Of a DNA stretch of 50,176 bases, positions 38,436 to 47,700 are shown piece by piece. Position numbers and translations under genes: made by a program. The stretch is from JBFXJF01 sp050175155 (lineage in GTDB: Bacteria; Bacillota; Bacilli; Tepidibacillales; Tepidibacillaceae), in contig JBFXJF010000015.1 in NCBI GenBank assembly GCA_050175155.1, forward strand, positions 1 through 50,176. Direction: 5' to 3'. Position 1 is the first letter of the stretch, and each line of letters begins with the position of its first letter. Under the pieces are notes generated by a model, which saw only the letters and a list, made by a program, of their open reading frames with translations, made no database searches and was not told the origin of the DNA.

Positions 38436-40434
38436 TGATATACAAGCTCAGGCTAATACTCTTTTATTAAAATTAAAAGAAAATCCAAAATCTCCTGGGT
38501 TAAATATCGAGAAATTGAATTTTGGAGATTCATCCATAAGATCAGCTCGTGTTAATCGGGATATAAGAGTTATTTTATCAATTATTGAAGATGGAAGATC
38601 TTATTTCTTCCATCATATTGATCATCATGATGATGCATATGATTGGGTAGAAAGAAAAAAGATCAATATTGATAAAATAACAGGCGAAATTGAAATAGTA
38701 GATGTATTGAATAAAACTGTAAGTGAGGAAACAAACGACAAAAAGCTTTTTAATGCATTAAGTGATTCAAAGCTATCACAACTAGGAATATCTAATGAAT
38801 ATTTCAATCTAATAAGAAACATTGAAAATATGGATGATTTAGAGGATAAGAAAAATTTTATCCCGGAAAGTGTGTATGAAATTCTTTTCTTTTATGCTTC
38901 TGGCGTGGATTTTTATGAGTTAGTTGCTTCCTATGCTACAAGCGATGAATCACCAACTGAAAACATCAACAATGAGCAAAAATATTTCGTTATTGACGAT
39001 GATGAAAGCCTAGAAGAATTTAAACTAATGCTTCAATCCCCAATAGATAAGTGGAGAGTATTTTTGCATCCATCGCAAGAAAAGATTGTAAAAGCCAATT
39101 ATACCGGACCTGCGAAGGTTACAGGTGAAGCAGGAACTGGAAAGACTGTAGTAGCAGTTCATAGAGCAAAAAGACTTGCAGAAAGCATAGATAATGACTC
39201 TAGAATATTAGTTACTACATTTACTACAAATCTTGCTGAAGATATAAAGGGTTATTTAAAAGATATTTGCAATGATAAAGAATACAATAAAATAGATGTA
39301 ATAAATATAGATAAGGTTGTTTCTCAATTTATAAAAGAAAACTCTTGTCGTGAAAAGATAATTTATGGAGAAGAATTGATTTCCATTTGGAAAGATATAA
39401 TAAACAACGTAGATAAAGCTAATGAGCTACCTGTTGAGTTTTATATGGATGAATGGGAGCGCGTTATAGTAGAGCAAAATATACACAGCCTTGAGCAATA
39501 CAAAGCTGCTAATAGGACTGGCAGGGGTTATGCGTTAAATAGAAAAACAAAAGAAATTGTATGGTCAGTAATGGTAGAATTTAAGAAAGCATTGAACGAC
39601 GCAGACATGATGGATATTAATCTGGCAGTCGCAAAGGCGATAGATATTGCATTAAATTTAGAAGTATTACCATATAAGTACATCATAATTGATGAAATAC
39701 AGGACTTTACAACTTCAATGCTTACATTTATAAGAAAATTAGCTGGTGATGAACATGAAAATGATATTTTCATGGTTGGTGATGAGAGACAGAGTATATA
39801 TGGAAGAAAATTAGTACTTAAGAATACTGGAATTAACGTAGTAGGTAGGAGCTCAATCCTTAGAGTGAATTATCGAACAACTGAAGAAATAAGAAGATGG
39901 GCTGATAAGATACTAAATAATAACCTTCTTACAACTATCGACGGAGAAAGGTTTAAAACTGAACCTGCATTTTCATTGATTCATGGGAAAAAACCAAATG
40001 TCACCATCTATAATTCAAAAGAGGAGGAGGTATTAGGTATCATTGATCAGATAAAAGATTGGCTTAATAGAGGATATGAGAGTAACTCAATATGCATAAC
40101 AGCTAAGATGAATAAACAAATAGATCAAATGAAGCAAGTGCTAAATGATCATGGAATAAGAACAGTCTTGTTGAAGAATTCTGCAGAAGATATGTTTCTT
40201 GATGGAATAAGGCTCGGAACCATGCACAGAATAAAAGGAAAAGAGTTCGATTGTGTTGCAATTATAGGACTTGAAGATGGAGTAATACCTTCAAGAATCA
40301 TTGATAGCATAGAAGATGAAGTCAAAGCTAGAGAACTAGAACAAATTGAGCGTAGCCTTTTATATGTTGCTGCTACAAGGGCAAAACTTGAGCTTAATAT
40401 AACTTGTTCAAGAATACCATCTCGATTTTTATAG
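38368..40434 (+). CDS. UvrD-like SF1 helicase with N-terminal RelE-like domain
   Basis: 688 aa. The first ~95 residues resemble a RelE/ParE toxin fold: ILSTDYVRALLNLP, then SARVNRDIRVILSI, then YFFHHIDHHDDAYDWVERKK. A full SF1 helicase follows: Walker A GEAGTGKT (near 253), DEIQDF (near 442), GDERQSIYGRK (near 471), NYRTTEEI (near 500), HRIKGKEFDCVAI (near 618) and LLYVAATRAK (near 664). ATG 38368 has GGAGG five bases upstream and lies inside druE, a 68-base overlap, so it is translated with DruH and DruE. The fusion suggests either an RNase effector gated by the motor or a toxin fold reused for binding. It is not part of the two-gene Druantia III description I know. Confidence 0.82.
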   Translation: MAENAVKIILSTDYVRALLNLPNDIQAQANTLLLKLKENPKSPGLNIEKLNFGDSSIRSARVNRDIRVILSIIEDGRSYFFHHIDHHDDAYDWVERKKINIDKITGEIEIVDVLNKTVSEETNDKKLFNALSDSKLSQLGISNEYFNLIRNIENMDDLEDKKNFIPESVYEILFFYASGVDFYELVASYATSDESPTENINNEQKYFVIDDDESLEEFKLMLQSPIDKWRVFLHPSQEKIVKANYTGPAKVTGEAGTGKTVVAVHRAKRLAESIDNDSRILVTTFTTNLAEDIKGYLKDICNDKEYNKIDVINIDKVVSQFIKENSCREKIIYGEELISIWKDIINNVDKANELPVEFYMDEWERVIVEQNIHSLEQYKAANRTGRGYALNRKTKEIVWSVMVEFKKALNDADMMDINLAVAKAIDIALNLEVLPYKYIIIDEIQDFTTSMLTFIRKLAGDEHENDIFMVGDERQSIYGRKLVLKNTGINVVGRSSILRVNYRTTEEIRRWADKILNNNLLTTIDGERFKTEPAFSLIHGKKPNVTIYNSKEEEVLGIIDQIKDWLNRGYESNSICITAKMNKQIDQMKQVLNDHGIRTVLLKNSAEDMFLDGIRLGTMHRIKGKEFDCVAIIGLEDGVIPSRIIDSIEDEVKARELEQIERSLLYVAATRAKLELNITCSRIPSRFL

Positions 40435-40498
40435 ATTAAATAAAAGAAAAAGACTTTTGGGTTTGAAATTTGGTTATAAAGTAAAATTAGGAGGAGTA

Positions 40499-41224
40499 AT
40501 GAACGAAATAATAAATTTGTTAAAGTCCCACACTTCTATCAGAAAATTCAATGAAACAAAAATAACAGATGAACAAATTCAGCATATAATAGAATCAGCA
40601 ATGCGAGGAGCAACGGCCGGAAATATGATGGCCTATAGCATCATTAAAATAAGGTCAAAGGATACATTGGCAAAGCTTGCTAATAGCTGCGACAATCAAC
40701 CATTTATAGCAGATGCTGACTTAGCATTAATGTTCGTTGCCGACAACTACAAATGGAATAAATTTTATGAAAAACGAAATATTTCTGAGACATATACTGA
40801 CTATAAAGGGCCAAGCATAAGTGATTTCATGCTGGGAGTTGAGGATGCAATGATTGCAGCGCAAAATGCGGTGATAGCAGCAGAGAGTCTAGGAATTGGA
40901 ACTTGTTACATTGGCGACATAATGGAAAGCTATGAATATCACAAGGAGCTTTTCAACTTGCCCAAATTCACTATGCCCATAGCATTAGTTGTAATGGGAA
41001 ATTATGACACCAAACCTCAAGTAAGAGAAAGATTTCATAAATCACATGTAGTATTTGATGAGTCTTATCCAACAATTACAGAAGAATTCATTGACAACAT
41101 GTTTATAAAAGAAGAGTCAAAGGATAAAGACTTTGCCACAAAGTTTTACAAAAGAAAAATGGACGCACCATTTTTTAAAGAAATGATTAGATCCATAAAA
41201 TTATATATTAATGAATGGATTTGA
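40499..41224 (+). CDS. NfsA/FRP-type nitroreductase, copy 2
   Basis: 241 aa, about 87% identical by eye to the gene at 7627, with all FMN-site stretches conserved (HTSIRKF, ATAGNMMAYS, IAAESLGIG). ATG 40499 follows TTAGGAGGAG. It stands right after the helicase fusion gene (64 bases) but its function is unrelated to defence. With copy 1 it forms ~730-bp direct repeats about 33 kb apart. Either copy may be the native one; the flavin reductase partner gene is only beside copy 1. Confidence 0.87.
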   Translation: MNEIINLLKSHTSIRKFNETKITDEQIQHIIESAMRGATAGNMMAYSIIKIRSKDTLAKLANSCDNQPFIADADLALMFVADNYKWNKFYEKRNISETYTDYKGPSISDFMLGVEDAMIAAQNAVIAAESLGIGTCYIGDIMESYEYHKELFNLPKFTMPIALVVMGNYDTKPQVRERFHKSHVVFDESYPTITEEFIDNMFIKEESKDKDFATKFYKRKMDAPFFKEMIRSIKLYINEWI

Positions 41225-41500
41225 TTCATTAATTTTAAATTGCTAAAAAACTAAAAAGAGACAGATAAAATATCATAACATTTATTATTGAAAATTGAGT
41301 AATAATTGTTTTATTTAAAATATGCAGATATTTATTCATAAAATATATAATTAATGAAAAAGTATTAAAGAGATATTGAATATCTTTGGAATATATATAA
41401 ATACATTATTAAAGATGATGTTGTATTGATAATTGATTATGAATATACTGCTAATTTATAAAAATTTAAATGATATTAGACTAATAAAAGGTTAAAACAT
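41225..41500. other. Gene-free AT-rich stretch
   Basis: No start codon with a ribosome binding site and no frame of more than about 35 codons. One + frame carries IYKYIIKDDVVLIIDYEY before a stop, possibly a gene relic I cannot assign. Confidence 0.4.
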
Positions 41501-41540
41501 ATACCCTGCAAAATATTTTCTTTGCAGGGTATTTTAATTT
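41501..41540 (+). terminator. Strong intrinsic terminator
   Basis: ATACCCTGCAAA (41501-41512) pairs perfectly with TTTGCAGGGTAT (41521-41532) around an 8-base loop, followed by TTTTAATTT. A 12-bp stem with three G-C pairs in a row is the strongest hairpin in the window. It insulates WYL cassette 3 from transcription coming from the left. Confidence 0.8.
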
Positions 41541-41564
41541 GGAATCATTATAATAATCTATGTG

Positions 41565-41593
41565 TTGAAAAATGTTAAATTTTGTAATACAAT
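41565..41593 (+). promoter_or_regulatory. Sigma-A promoter upstream of WYL regulator copy 3
   Basis: TTGAAA (41565-41570), 17-base spacer, TACAAT (41588-41593), the counterpart of the promoter at 11515. It begins just after the strong terminator. Confidence 0.65.
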
Positions 41594-41654
41594 ATATATA
41601 ACAAATAAAGCAGTTCGGAAATAAGCAATTATATAATAATCATATGTCTAAAGC

Positions 41655-41740
41655 ATTACTGACCGTTTTATAGTACACTTCATATGCTAAAATAATAATA
41701 GACAATATAATTTTCATATTTTGTTCAATGAGGGGGGCTC
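41655..41740 (+). promoter_or_regulatory. Conserved WYL-cassette leader with candidate operator, copy 3
   Basis: Nearly identical to 11626-11712. The inverted repeat is TTTTATAGTA (41666-41675), a 7-base spacer, TATGCTAAAA (41683-41692); the one change in the right arm falls in the non-symmetric inner part, so the symmetric positions are kept. Confidence 0.55.
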
Positions 41741-42712
41741 ATGTCAAAATCATCAAATCAAAAGTTAAAACTTTTGTATCTACTGAAAATTCTTATGGAA
41801 AAAACAGATACAGACCACACATTAACAGTTCCGGAAATGATAATAGAATTAAAAAAATATAACATAAATGCAGAGCGAAAAAGCATTTATGACGACATTG
41901 AATCTCTAAAAACCTTTGGGATTGATATCCTATGCAGAAAATCAAAGACTTATGATTACTATATTGCCGGCAGAACATTTGAATTGGCAGAATTAAAGCT
42001 GCTTGCAGATGCAGTTGCATCATCAAAATTTATAACTGAAAAGAAATCTCGAGAATTAATTAAGAAGATAGGGAGCTTAACAAGTAACCATGAAGCAAAA
42101 CAGCTAGTTAGGCAGATATATGTAGCAGGCAGAGTAAAAACTATCAATGAAAAAATATATTATAATGTTGATTTAATTAACCAGGCTATAAGTAATAACA
42201 AACAAATTTCATTTAAATACTTTGAATATACAATTGATAAGAAAAAGAGATACAGAAACGATGGAAATAAATACATAGCCAGTCCTTATGCACTCACATG
42301 GGATGATGAAAATTATTATATGATTTCATACTATGAAAAATACAACAACATAACACATTTTCGTGTTGATAAAATGGAAGATATAGAAATTACTGACCAA
42401 AAGTGCCACTATGAAGATATAAACATTGTAGAATACACGAAGAAAATATTCAGCATGTACGGCGGTGAGGAAGAAACCGTAAAAATTCAATTTGATAATT
42501 CATTGCTGGGAGTTGTTATTGACAGGTTTGGCAAAAGTACCATCATTCATAAAATTGATGAAAACAACTTTGCTGCAATCTTAACAGTAGAATTAAGCCC
42601 ACCGTTCTGGGGGTGGATATTTCAATTTGGCAACAAAGTCAAAATTATTTCGCCGGAAAACGTTAAGGATGAGTATGTTAAATATGTAAATGAGGTTAAG
42701 GAAGTATACTGA
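41741..42712 (+). CDS. WYL-domain transcriptional regulator, copy 3
   Basis: 323 aa, HTH plus WYL plus WCX-like tail, closest to copy 1 in most of the protein but with the C-terminal end (DEYVKYVNEVKEVY) like copy 2, so gene conversion or mosaic descent is likely. ATG 41741 follows GAGGGGGG. Followed 25 bases later by the 66-aa basic protein, then an ADP-ribosylglycohydrolase. It stands in front of the membrane coiled-coil gene and the HEPN-SNF2/HSP90 module. Confidence 0.9.
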   Translation: MSKSSNQKLKLLYLLKILMEKTDTDHTLTVPEMIIELKKYNINAERKSIYDDIESLKTFGIDILCRKSKTYDYYIAGRTFELAELKLLADAVASSKFITEKKSRELIKKIGSLTSNHEAKQLVRQIYVAGRVKTINEKIYYNVDLINQAISNNKQISFKYFEYTIDKKKRYRNDGNKYIASPYALTWDDENYYMISYYEKYNNITHFRVDKMEDIEITDQKCHYEDINIVEYTKKIFSMYGGEEETVKIQFDNSLLGVVIDRFGKSTIIHKIDENNFAAILTVELSPPFWGWIFQFGNKVKIISPENVKDEYVKYVNEVKEVY

Positions 42713-42737
42713 AATAATTCCAAAGGAGGACGTTACA

Positions 42738-42938
42738 ATGAAATTTGGAATGAGAAAACCAAGCATTAAAAAGTCGTTTAAAGCAAGAACAACAGGAAAG
42801 ATAAAAAGAAAATTAAAAAGTGCCATTAATCCTTTTTATGGCAAAAGAGGAATGGGGTGGCTAACCAATCCTAAAAAAGCAATGTATAATAAAATATATA
42901 AGAAAACGACATTCAGTTTTTGGGATTTGTTCAAATGA
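42738..42938 (+). CDS. Small very basic protein next to WYL regulator, copy 2
   Basis: 66 aa, about seven differences from the copy at 25454, mainly Leu/Ile, Lys/Arg and Ser/Thr exchanges, so selection keeps its character. ATG 42738 follows AAAGGAGGAC. The WYL gene, the 25-base spacer and this gene are one duplicated unit. Confidence 0.75.
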   Translation: MKFGMRKPSIKKSFKARTTGKIKRKLKSAINPFYGKRGMGWLTNPKKAMYNKIYKKTTFSFWDLFK

Positions 42939-42986
42939 TATAACTCGTGATGAACTTAATGAAATTAAAGAAAGAAGGATAACTAA

Positions 42987-43844
42987 ATGATAGGAGCGAT
43001 TATAGGCGATATTGTAGGTTCTCGCTTTGAATTTAATAATCACAAGAGCAAAGAATTTGAACTATTTACAGATGAATGTCAAGTAACAGATGACAGCATA
43101 ATGACTATTGCAGTTGCTAAAGCAATTATGGAAACAGAAAGAATAATAAAACCAACATTGAAAGATTCTGAAAGTAATTATGATTACAATGAGTTGCTAG
43201 AAAGAATGACAATTAAATATATGCAGGAAATAGGACGCAGATACCCATATTGCGGTTATGGAGGCATGTTTCATCATTGGATTTTTAGCGATGACCCAAA
43301 GCCTTACAACAGTTTTGGAAATGGAGCTGCCATGAGGATTAGCCCAGTGGGATTTGTAGCAAGCACAGAGCAAGAAGCCGTTGAATTATCTGAAGTAATA
43401 ACCTCAGTATCACACAATCACCCAGAGGGAATTAAAGGTGCCGAAGCTACAGTAGTAGCAATATTTATGGCAAAGCGTGGCTTTACCAAAGAGGAAATTC
43501 GTCACAAAATAAATGAAAAATATTATAATTTAGATTTCACAATTGATGAAATACGAGATACATATGAATTTAATGAAACCTGCCAAGAAACTGTACCACA
43601 GGCAATTGTGGCATTTCTAGAATCAACTTCGTTTGAAGATGCAATAAGAACGGCCATATCAGTCGGGGGTGACAGTGATACATTGGCAGCTATTACTGGC
43701 GCTATTGCAGAAGCTTATTATGGAGTAACGGAAGATTTAAAGGAGAAGGCACTTACGTACTTGGACTCAGAGCTTCACTTTATTTATGATGAGTGGTGCG
43801 GGTTTATGTGCGGTGAAAGTATACTGAAATCTACTCAATATTAA
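42987..43844 (+). CDS. ADP-ribosylglycohydrolase (DraG family)
   Basis: 285 aa. It should remove ADP-ribose from a modified protein or nucleic acid with two Mg ions. Motifs: GAIIGDIVGSRFE at the N terminus, TDDSIMT (near 35), and VGGDSDTLAAITGAIAEAYYG (near 228), which supply the metal-binding Thr and Asp residues; GNGAAMRISPVG lies near 112. Length fits the family. ATG 42987 follows GAAAGAAGGAT. Such hydrolases act as antitoxins to DarT-type toxins or undo phage ADP-ribosylation, but no ADP-ribosyltransferase is visible in the window. It lies 48 bases after the basic protein and is probably in the WYL copy 3 operon. Confidence 0.9.
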   Translation: MIGAIIGDIVGSRFEFNNHKSKEFELFTDECQVTDDSIMTIAVAKAIMETERIIKPTLKDSESNYDYNELLERMTIKYMQEIGRRYPYCGYGGMFHHWIFSDDPKPYNSFGNGAAMRISPVGFVASTEQEAVELSEVITSVSHNHPEGIKGAEATVVAIFMAKRGFTKEEIRHKINEKYYNLDFTIDEIRDTYEFNETCQETVPQAIVAFLESTSFEDAIRTAISVGGDSDTLAAITGAIAEAYYGVTEDLKEKALTYLDSELHFIYDEWCGFMCGESILKSTQY

Positions 43845-43923
43845 TATTTCAATTAAATTGCTCATTTCATAAAACATTGACATATATGTTAAGTAAATAA
43901 AAAAATTTATAGGAGGAGATTAA

Positions 43924-44625
43924 ATGGAAGATATCCAAATCAAAGAAGAAAGCAGTATTATTGACAACGAGCAGACAACAGAAAATATTAATGATTATAA
44001 AGAATATGAAGTTATTTTTCAAAAGGAAGCCAAAAAGGTTGAAAAAGAAAGTTTATTTAATTTTAAATATGCTGTTCCAATTATAACATGTAATTTACTA
44101 TTATTGTTGGTTATGGCAATATTACTATTAGCTACATATACATCGTTAAATGATGCGAATAATAAAATTGCGGGTTTGACGACAGAAGTTGAAAGTATGA
44201 AAAGTATTGCGAGTGATGTGGAGAATATAAAAAATGATGTTAGTTTTCTGGATACTTCATTAGAAGAAGTACGTAAATTGACCTTTTTAAATCAATTAAG
44301 CTTCGATGCTTCTGAAGGAGTTGTTACAGATAAAGTTGTTATACAAAAAGCAAGCTTATATACAGTAGGGGATATTTTATATGGATATGTTGATATAAGA
44401 CCTCAACCTTCATATAGCAGTTATTTTCAGGGACAAGGAAAATTCAATTTATCAGACAGAGAATTAAAAGCCATGATAGGGGAAGCACTTACAGAATTAG
44501 AAGAATACATAGAACCAATATCAATGTACAATATAAAAATGGATGGTGGTACAATAGATATCACTTCTAATAATTATTCTGTTGCCAAATACAAAGATGG
44601 TGTCGTAACTTTAGCAGGCGAATAA
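43924..44625 (+). CDS. Single-span membrane protein with coiled coil
   Basis: 233 aa. A charged cytoplasmic-type N terminus (1-49), one hydrophobic span at about 50-72, a coiled coil at about 76-115 (IAGLTTEVESMKSIASDVENIK), then a globular beta-rich domain (130-233). No signal peptidase site is seen, so it is a type II-like anchored protein with its domain outside. I do not recognise the domain. ATG 43924 follows AGGAGGAG. It sits 93 bases before the HEPN-SNF2 gene; whether it belongs to that module is open. Confidence 0.7.
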   Translation: MEDIQIKEESSIIDNEQTTENINDYKEYEVIFQKEAKKVEKESLFNFKYAVPIITCNLLLLLVMAILLLATYTSLNDANNKIAGLTTEVESMKSIASDVENIKNDVSFLDTSLEEVRKLTFLNQLSFDASEGVVTDKVVIQKASLYTVGDILYGYVDIRPQPSYSSYFQGQGKFNLSDRELKAMIGEALTELEEYIEPISMYNIKMDGGTIDITSNNYSVAKYKDGVVTLAGE

Positions 44626-44718
44626 TAAAGCTATATTATAAATACAAAATATTAAAGTTAAATTAAATAATATTAAAAACTTTCTATTGGAAGCAGAAAC
44701 AAAGGGGGAAAAATCAAA

Positions 44719-47700
44719 TTGAATCATTCATATATCATAAGTAAAATGAACGAATATATGTTTAGACTAAATGAAAAAATGGGACTGTGGTTGGAAAAGA
44801 GATTTCCACAGATAACGAATAACTGGTGGGAAGAGTTGGTTCTCGCTAATTTAAGCGAATTGCAAAGAGATCAGGTTTTAAAGAATAATATTCATGATTT
44901 AAGAGGTCTTGATTTAGCCTCATTGCTTCGTGTGTTTGATAGAAATTGGTTTATTATTTCAAGCTCATTTTTTATTAACATCAAGGAAAGATCCAAAATA
45001 AAAGAAATGCAAGAAATAAGAAACACGTGGGCGCATATCACACCAAATGATATGACAAAAGAAAAAGTCATTGGTGATGTGGATGTTATAATTGATTTAC
45101 TCCAGATGTTTGATGCATCTATGGCGGAAACAAGAGATTTAGAATCATTTATTCTTGAGGTTAAAAATGATAAAGAAATAATAATTGATGGAGCAAAGAA
45201 AGAAGATGAAATTGAAATTGAAATTGTTATTAGTCAACCTTCAGTAGATAAATCAAATAAAGAAATTCATATAGGTAGTGTTGTTACATTAATAAGTGAT
45301 GAAAGTAAAGTTGGAGCTGTCATTTCAATATCAGGTCTTAAATATTCTGTGCTTATAAATGGTGGTGTACAAACATTTTATAAAGAACAAATCAAATTAA
45401 AAGAAGAGGATATTCAAAACAGACTTACTTCATTGAAAAGGGTTAAGTCTGCTTTGACTGCATATCAAATAAATAATCCAAGTTCAAGCAATTTATATTC
45501 ATTAAATTCTGCAAGAATTGATTTTGTGCCATATCAATTTAGACCAGCATTAAAATTAATTAAGTCAGACAGCCCAAGGCTTTTAATAGCTGATGATGTG
45601 GGTGTTGGTAAAACTATTGAAGCAGGTTTAATATTAAAAGAGTTGGAAGCAAGATCAAGCATTAATTCCGTACTTATAATTTGTCCTCGTCCATTGGTTG
45701 CTGAACGAAAATGGGTAATGGAAATGAAACGCTTTGATGAAAACTTTACTCAATTAGATAGCAAGGATTTTGTAGAGTCAATTTCTGAAACTAGACGAGA
45801 TGGAGAGTGGCCTGAAAGGCATAGCAAGACAATTATTCCATATTCGTTATTTAGTGAAGATAATATTATGGGTACTCTTTCTCAAAGCAATAAAAAGAAA
45901 AAAAGTATTGGACTAGGAGAATTAGATCCATTACCTCATTTTGATTTAGTGATTGTGGATGAGGCACATCATATAAGAAATTCAAATACTTGGATGTATA
46001 AAGGGGTAGAGTTATTTACTAGAAATGCAGATGCGGTTATATTCTTAACAGCAACTCCATTGCAAAATAGCGACAATGATTTATTCACTTTAATAAATCT
46101 TTTAAGACCGGATATAGTTTATGACAAAGACACATTTAAAATTATGTCTGAGCCAAATAGATATATTAATAATTTGTTGCATATTGTAAGAATTCAAGAA
46201 AATGGATGGCAGGAGGATTGCCAAAAGGAAATTTTACAAATTTTAAATACTACCTGGGGAAGAAATGTTATACAGCATATGCCAAACTTTGAGAAGATAT
46301 ACAAAGTTGTTGACAATAAAACTATTACACGTGAAGAAAAAGTAGAACTATTATCAATGATAGAAGGGCTACATTCATTCAATAACATTATTAACAGAAC
46401 GAGAAGAAAAGATATTGAAGATTTTTGTATCAGAAGAACAACTACATTAGAAGTACTATTCAATGATAATCAAATGGATTTATATAATGCTATTATTGAG
46501 TTCGAAAGTAAAGCATTAAAGCAATTACATGGAAGCAATAGTGTTAGGTTTATGATGTGTACAATAATGAGACAAGCTGCAAGCTGTATCTATGGACTTG
46601 CGCCATTTATAATGGGACTTGTGACTAAGAGATTGGATCAAATACAAGAAGACGGAGAAATTTATGAGTATGATATAGATATAGATGTAGATGTAGATGA
46701 TGACTTCAATTCTTCTTTGTTAGATTTAGCAGATGAAATTAAAAAATTATCGATGAATCTTACAGATATTGATCCAAAGTTTGAAAAAATGTATGAAGTA
46801 ATTAGCCAAAAGCAGAAAGAAGAAAATAATAAAGTAATTATTTTCAGTTCATTCAGAAATACTTTGAAGTATCTAAATGCAAAATTGAAAAAACGTGGAA
46901 TTAGGGTAGAACAGGTAGATGGCTCAGTAGCTGATGAAGATAGATTTGAGTTTCGTAAACGATTTATGCTTGATAAAGATAAAGAAAACGCTATTGATGT
47001 TTTGTTGTTTTCTGAAGTTGGATGCGAAGGACTAGATTATCAATTTTGTGATTCAATGATTAACTATGATTTACCTTGGAATCCAATGAGAATAGAACAA
47101 AGAATAGGTCGTATAGATAGACGCGGTCAAAAAAGTGATACAGTAAAAATTTATAATATTATTACCGAAGATACAATTGATGCTGTAATTTATGATCGTT
47201 GTTTAAGTAAGATAGGTGTATTTGAATCTAGCATAGGTGATTGTTCTGAAATACTTGGAGATATTAGCGAACAAATAATGCAAATTATGTTTAATTCGGA
47301 ACTAACAGATGAAGAACGAATATTTAAGATTGAGAAAATGGCAGATAATGAAGTAATGAAAATAAAAGAAATGCAAAAACTTGAGCAAGATGAAAAAACA
47401 TTATTTGGCTTTGATTTATCAAATTATATTATGAATAAAGATGTTCAGGATGCAGAAAATGAATGGATTTCGCCTTTAAGTATCAAGGACATGGCAGAAA
47501 TGTATTTAAATGATTTTCTTGGCGAGGGTGATTATATACGTGGTAAAACAGAATTGAAAAGTTTGAGATTGTCAGCAGATAAACGTCAAATGCTATTGAA
47601 TAGTTTTAAAATAAAACCACCAATTAACAGTAATAATGCAAGTAAACTATGGATGGCATATTTAAAATCAGATAAACCAAATTTATCAGTTACATTTGAT

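Noticed and set aside
8335..41219. Short repeat TTAATGAATGGA near 8337, 10919 and 41208 as an attachment site
   Set aside because: Two of the copies are the shared end of the duplicated nitroreductase genes, and the third is short and AT-rich; no integrase is present.
11713..42712. Insertion sequence behind the repeated WYL genes
   Set aside because: No transposase or terminal inverted repeats were found; the repeats are the genes and their leaders themselves.
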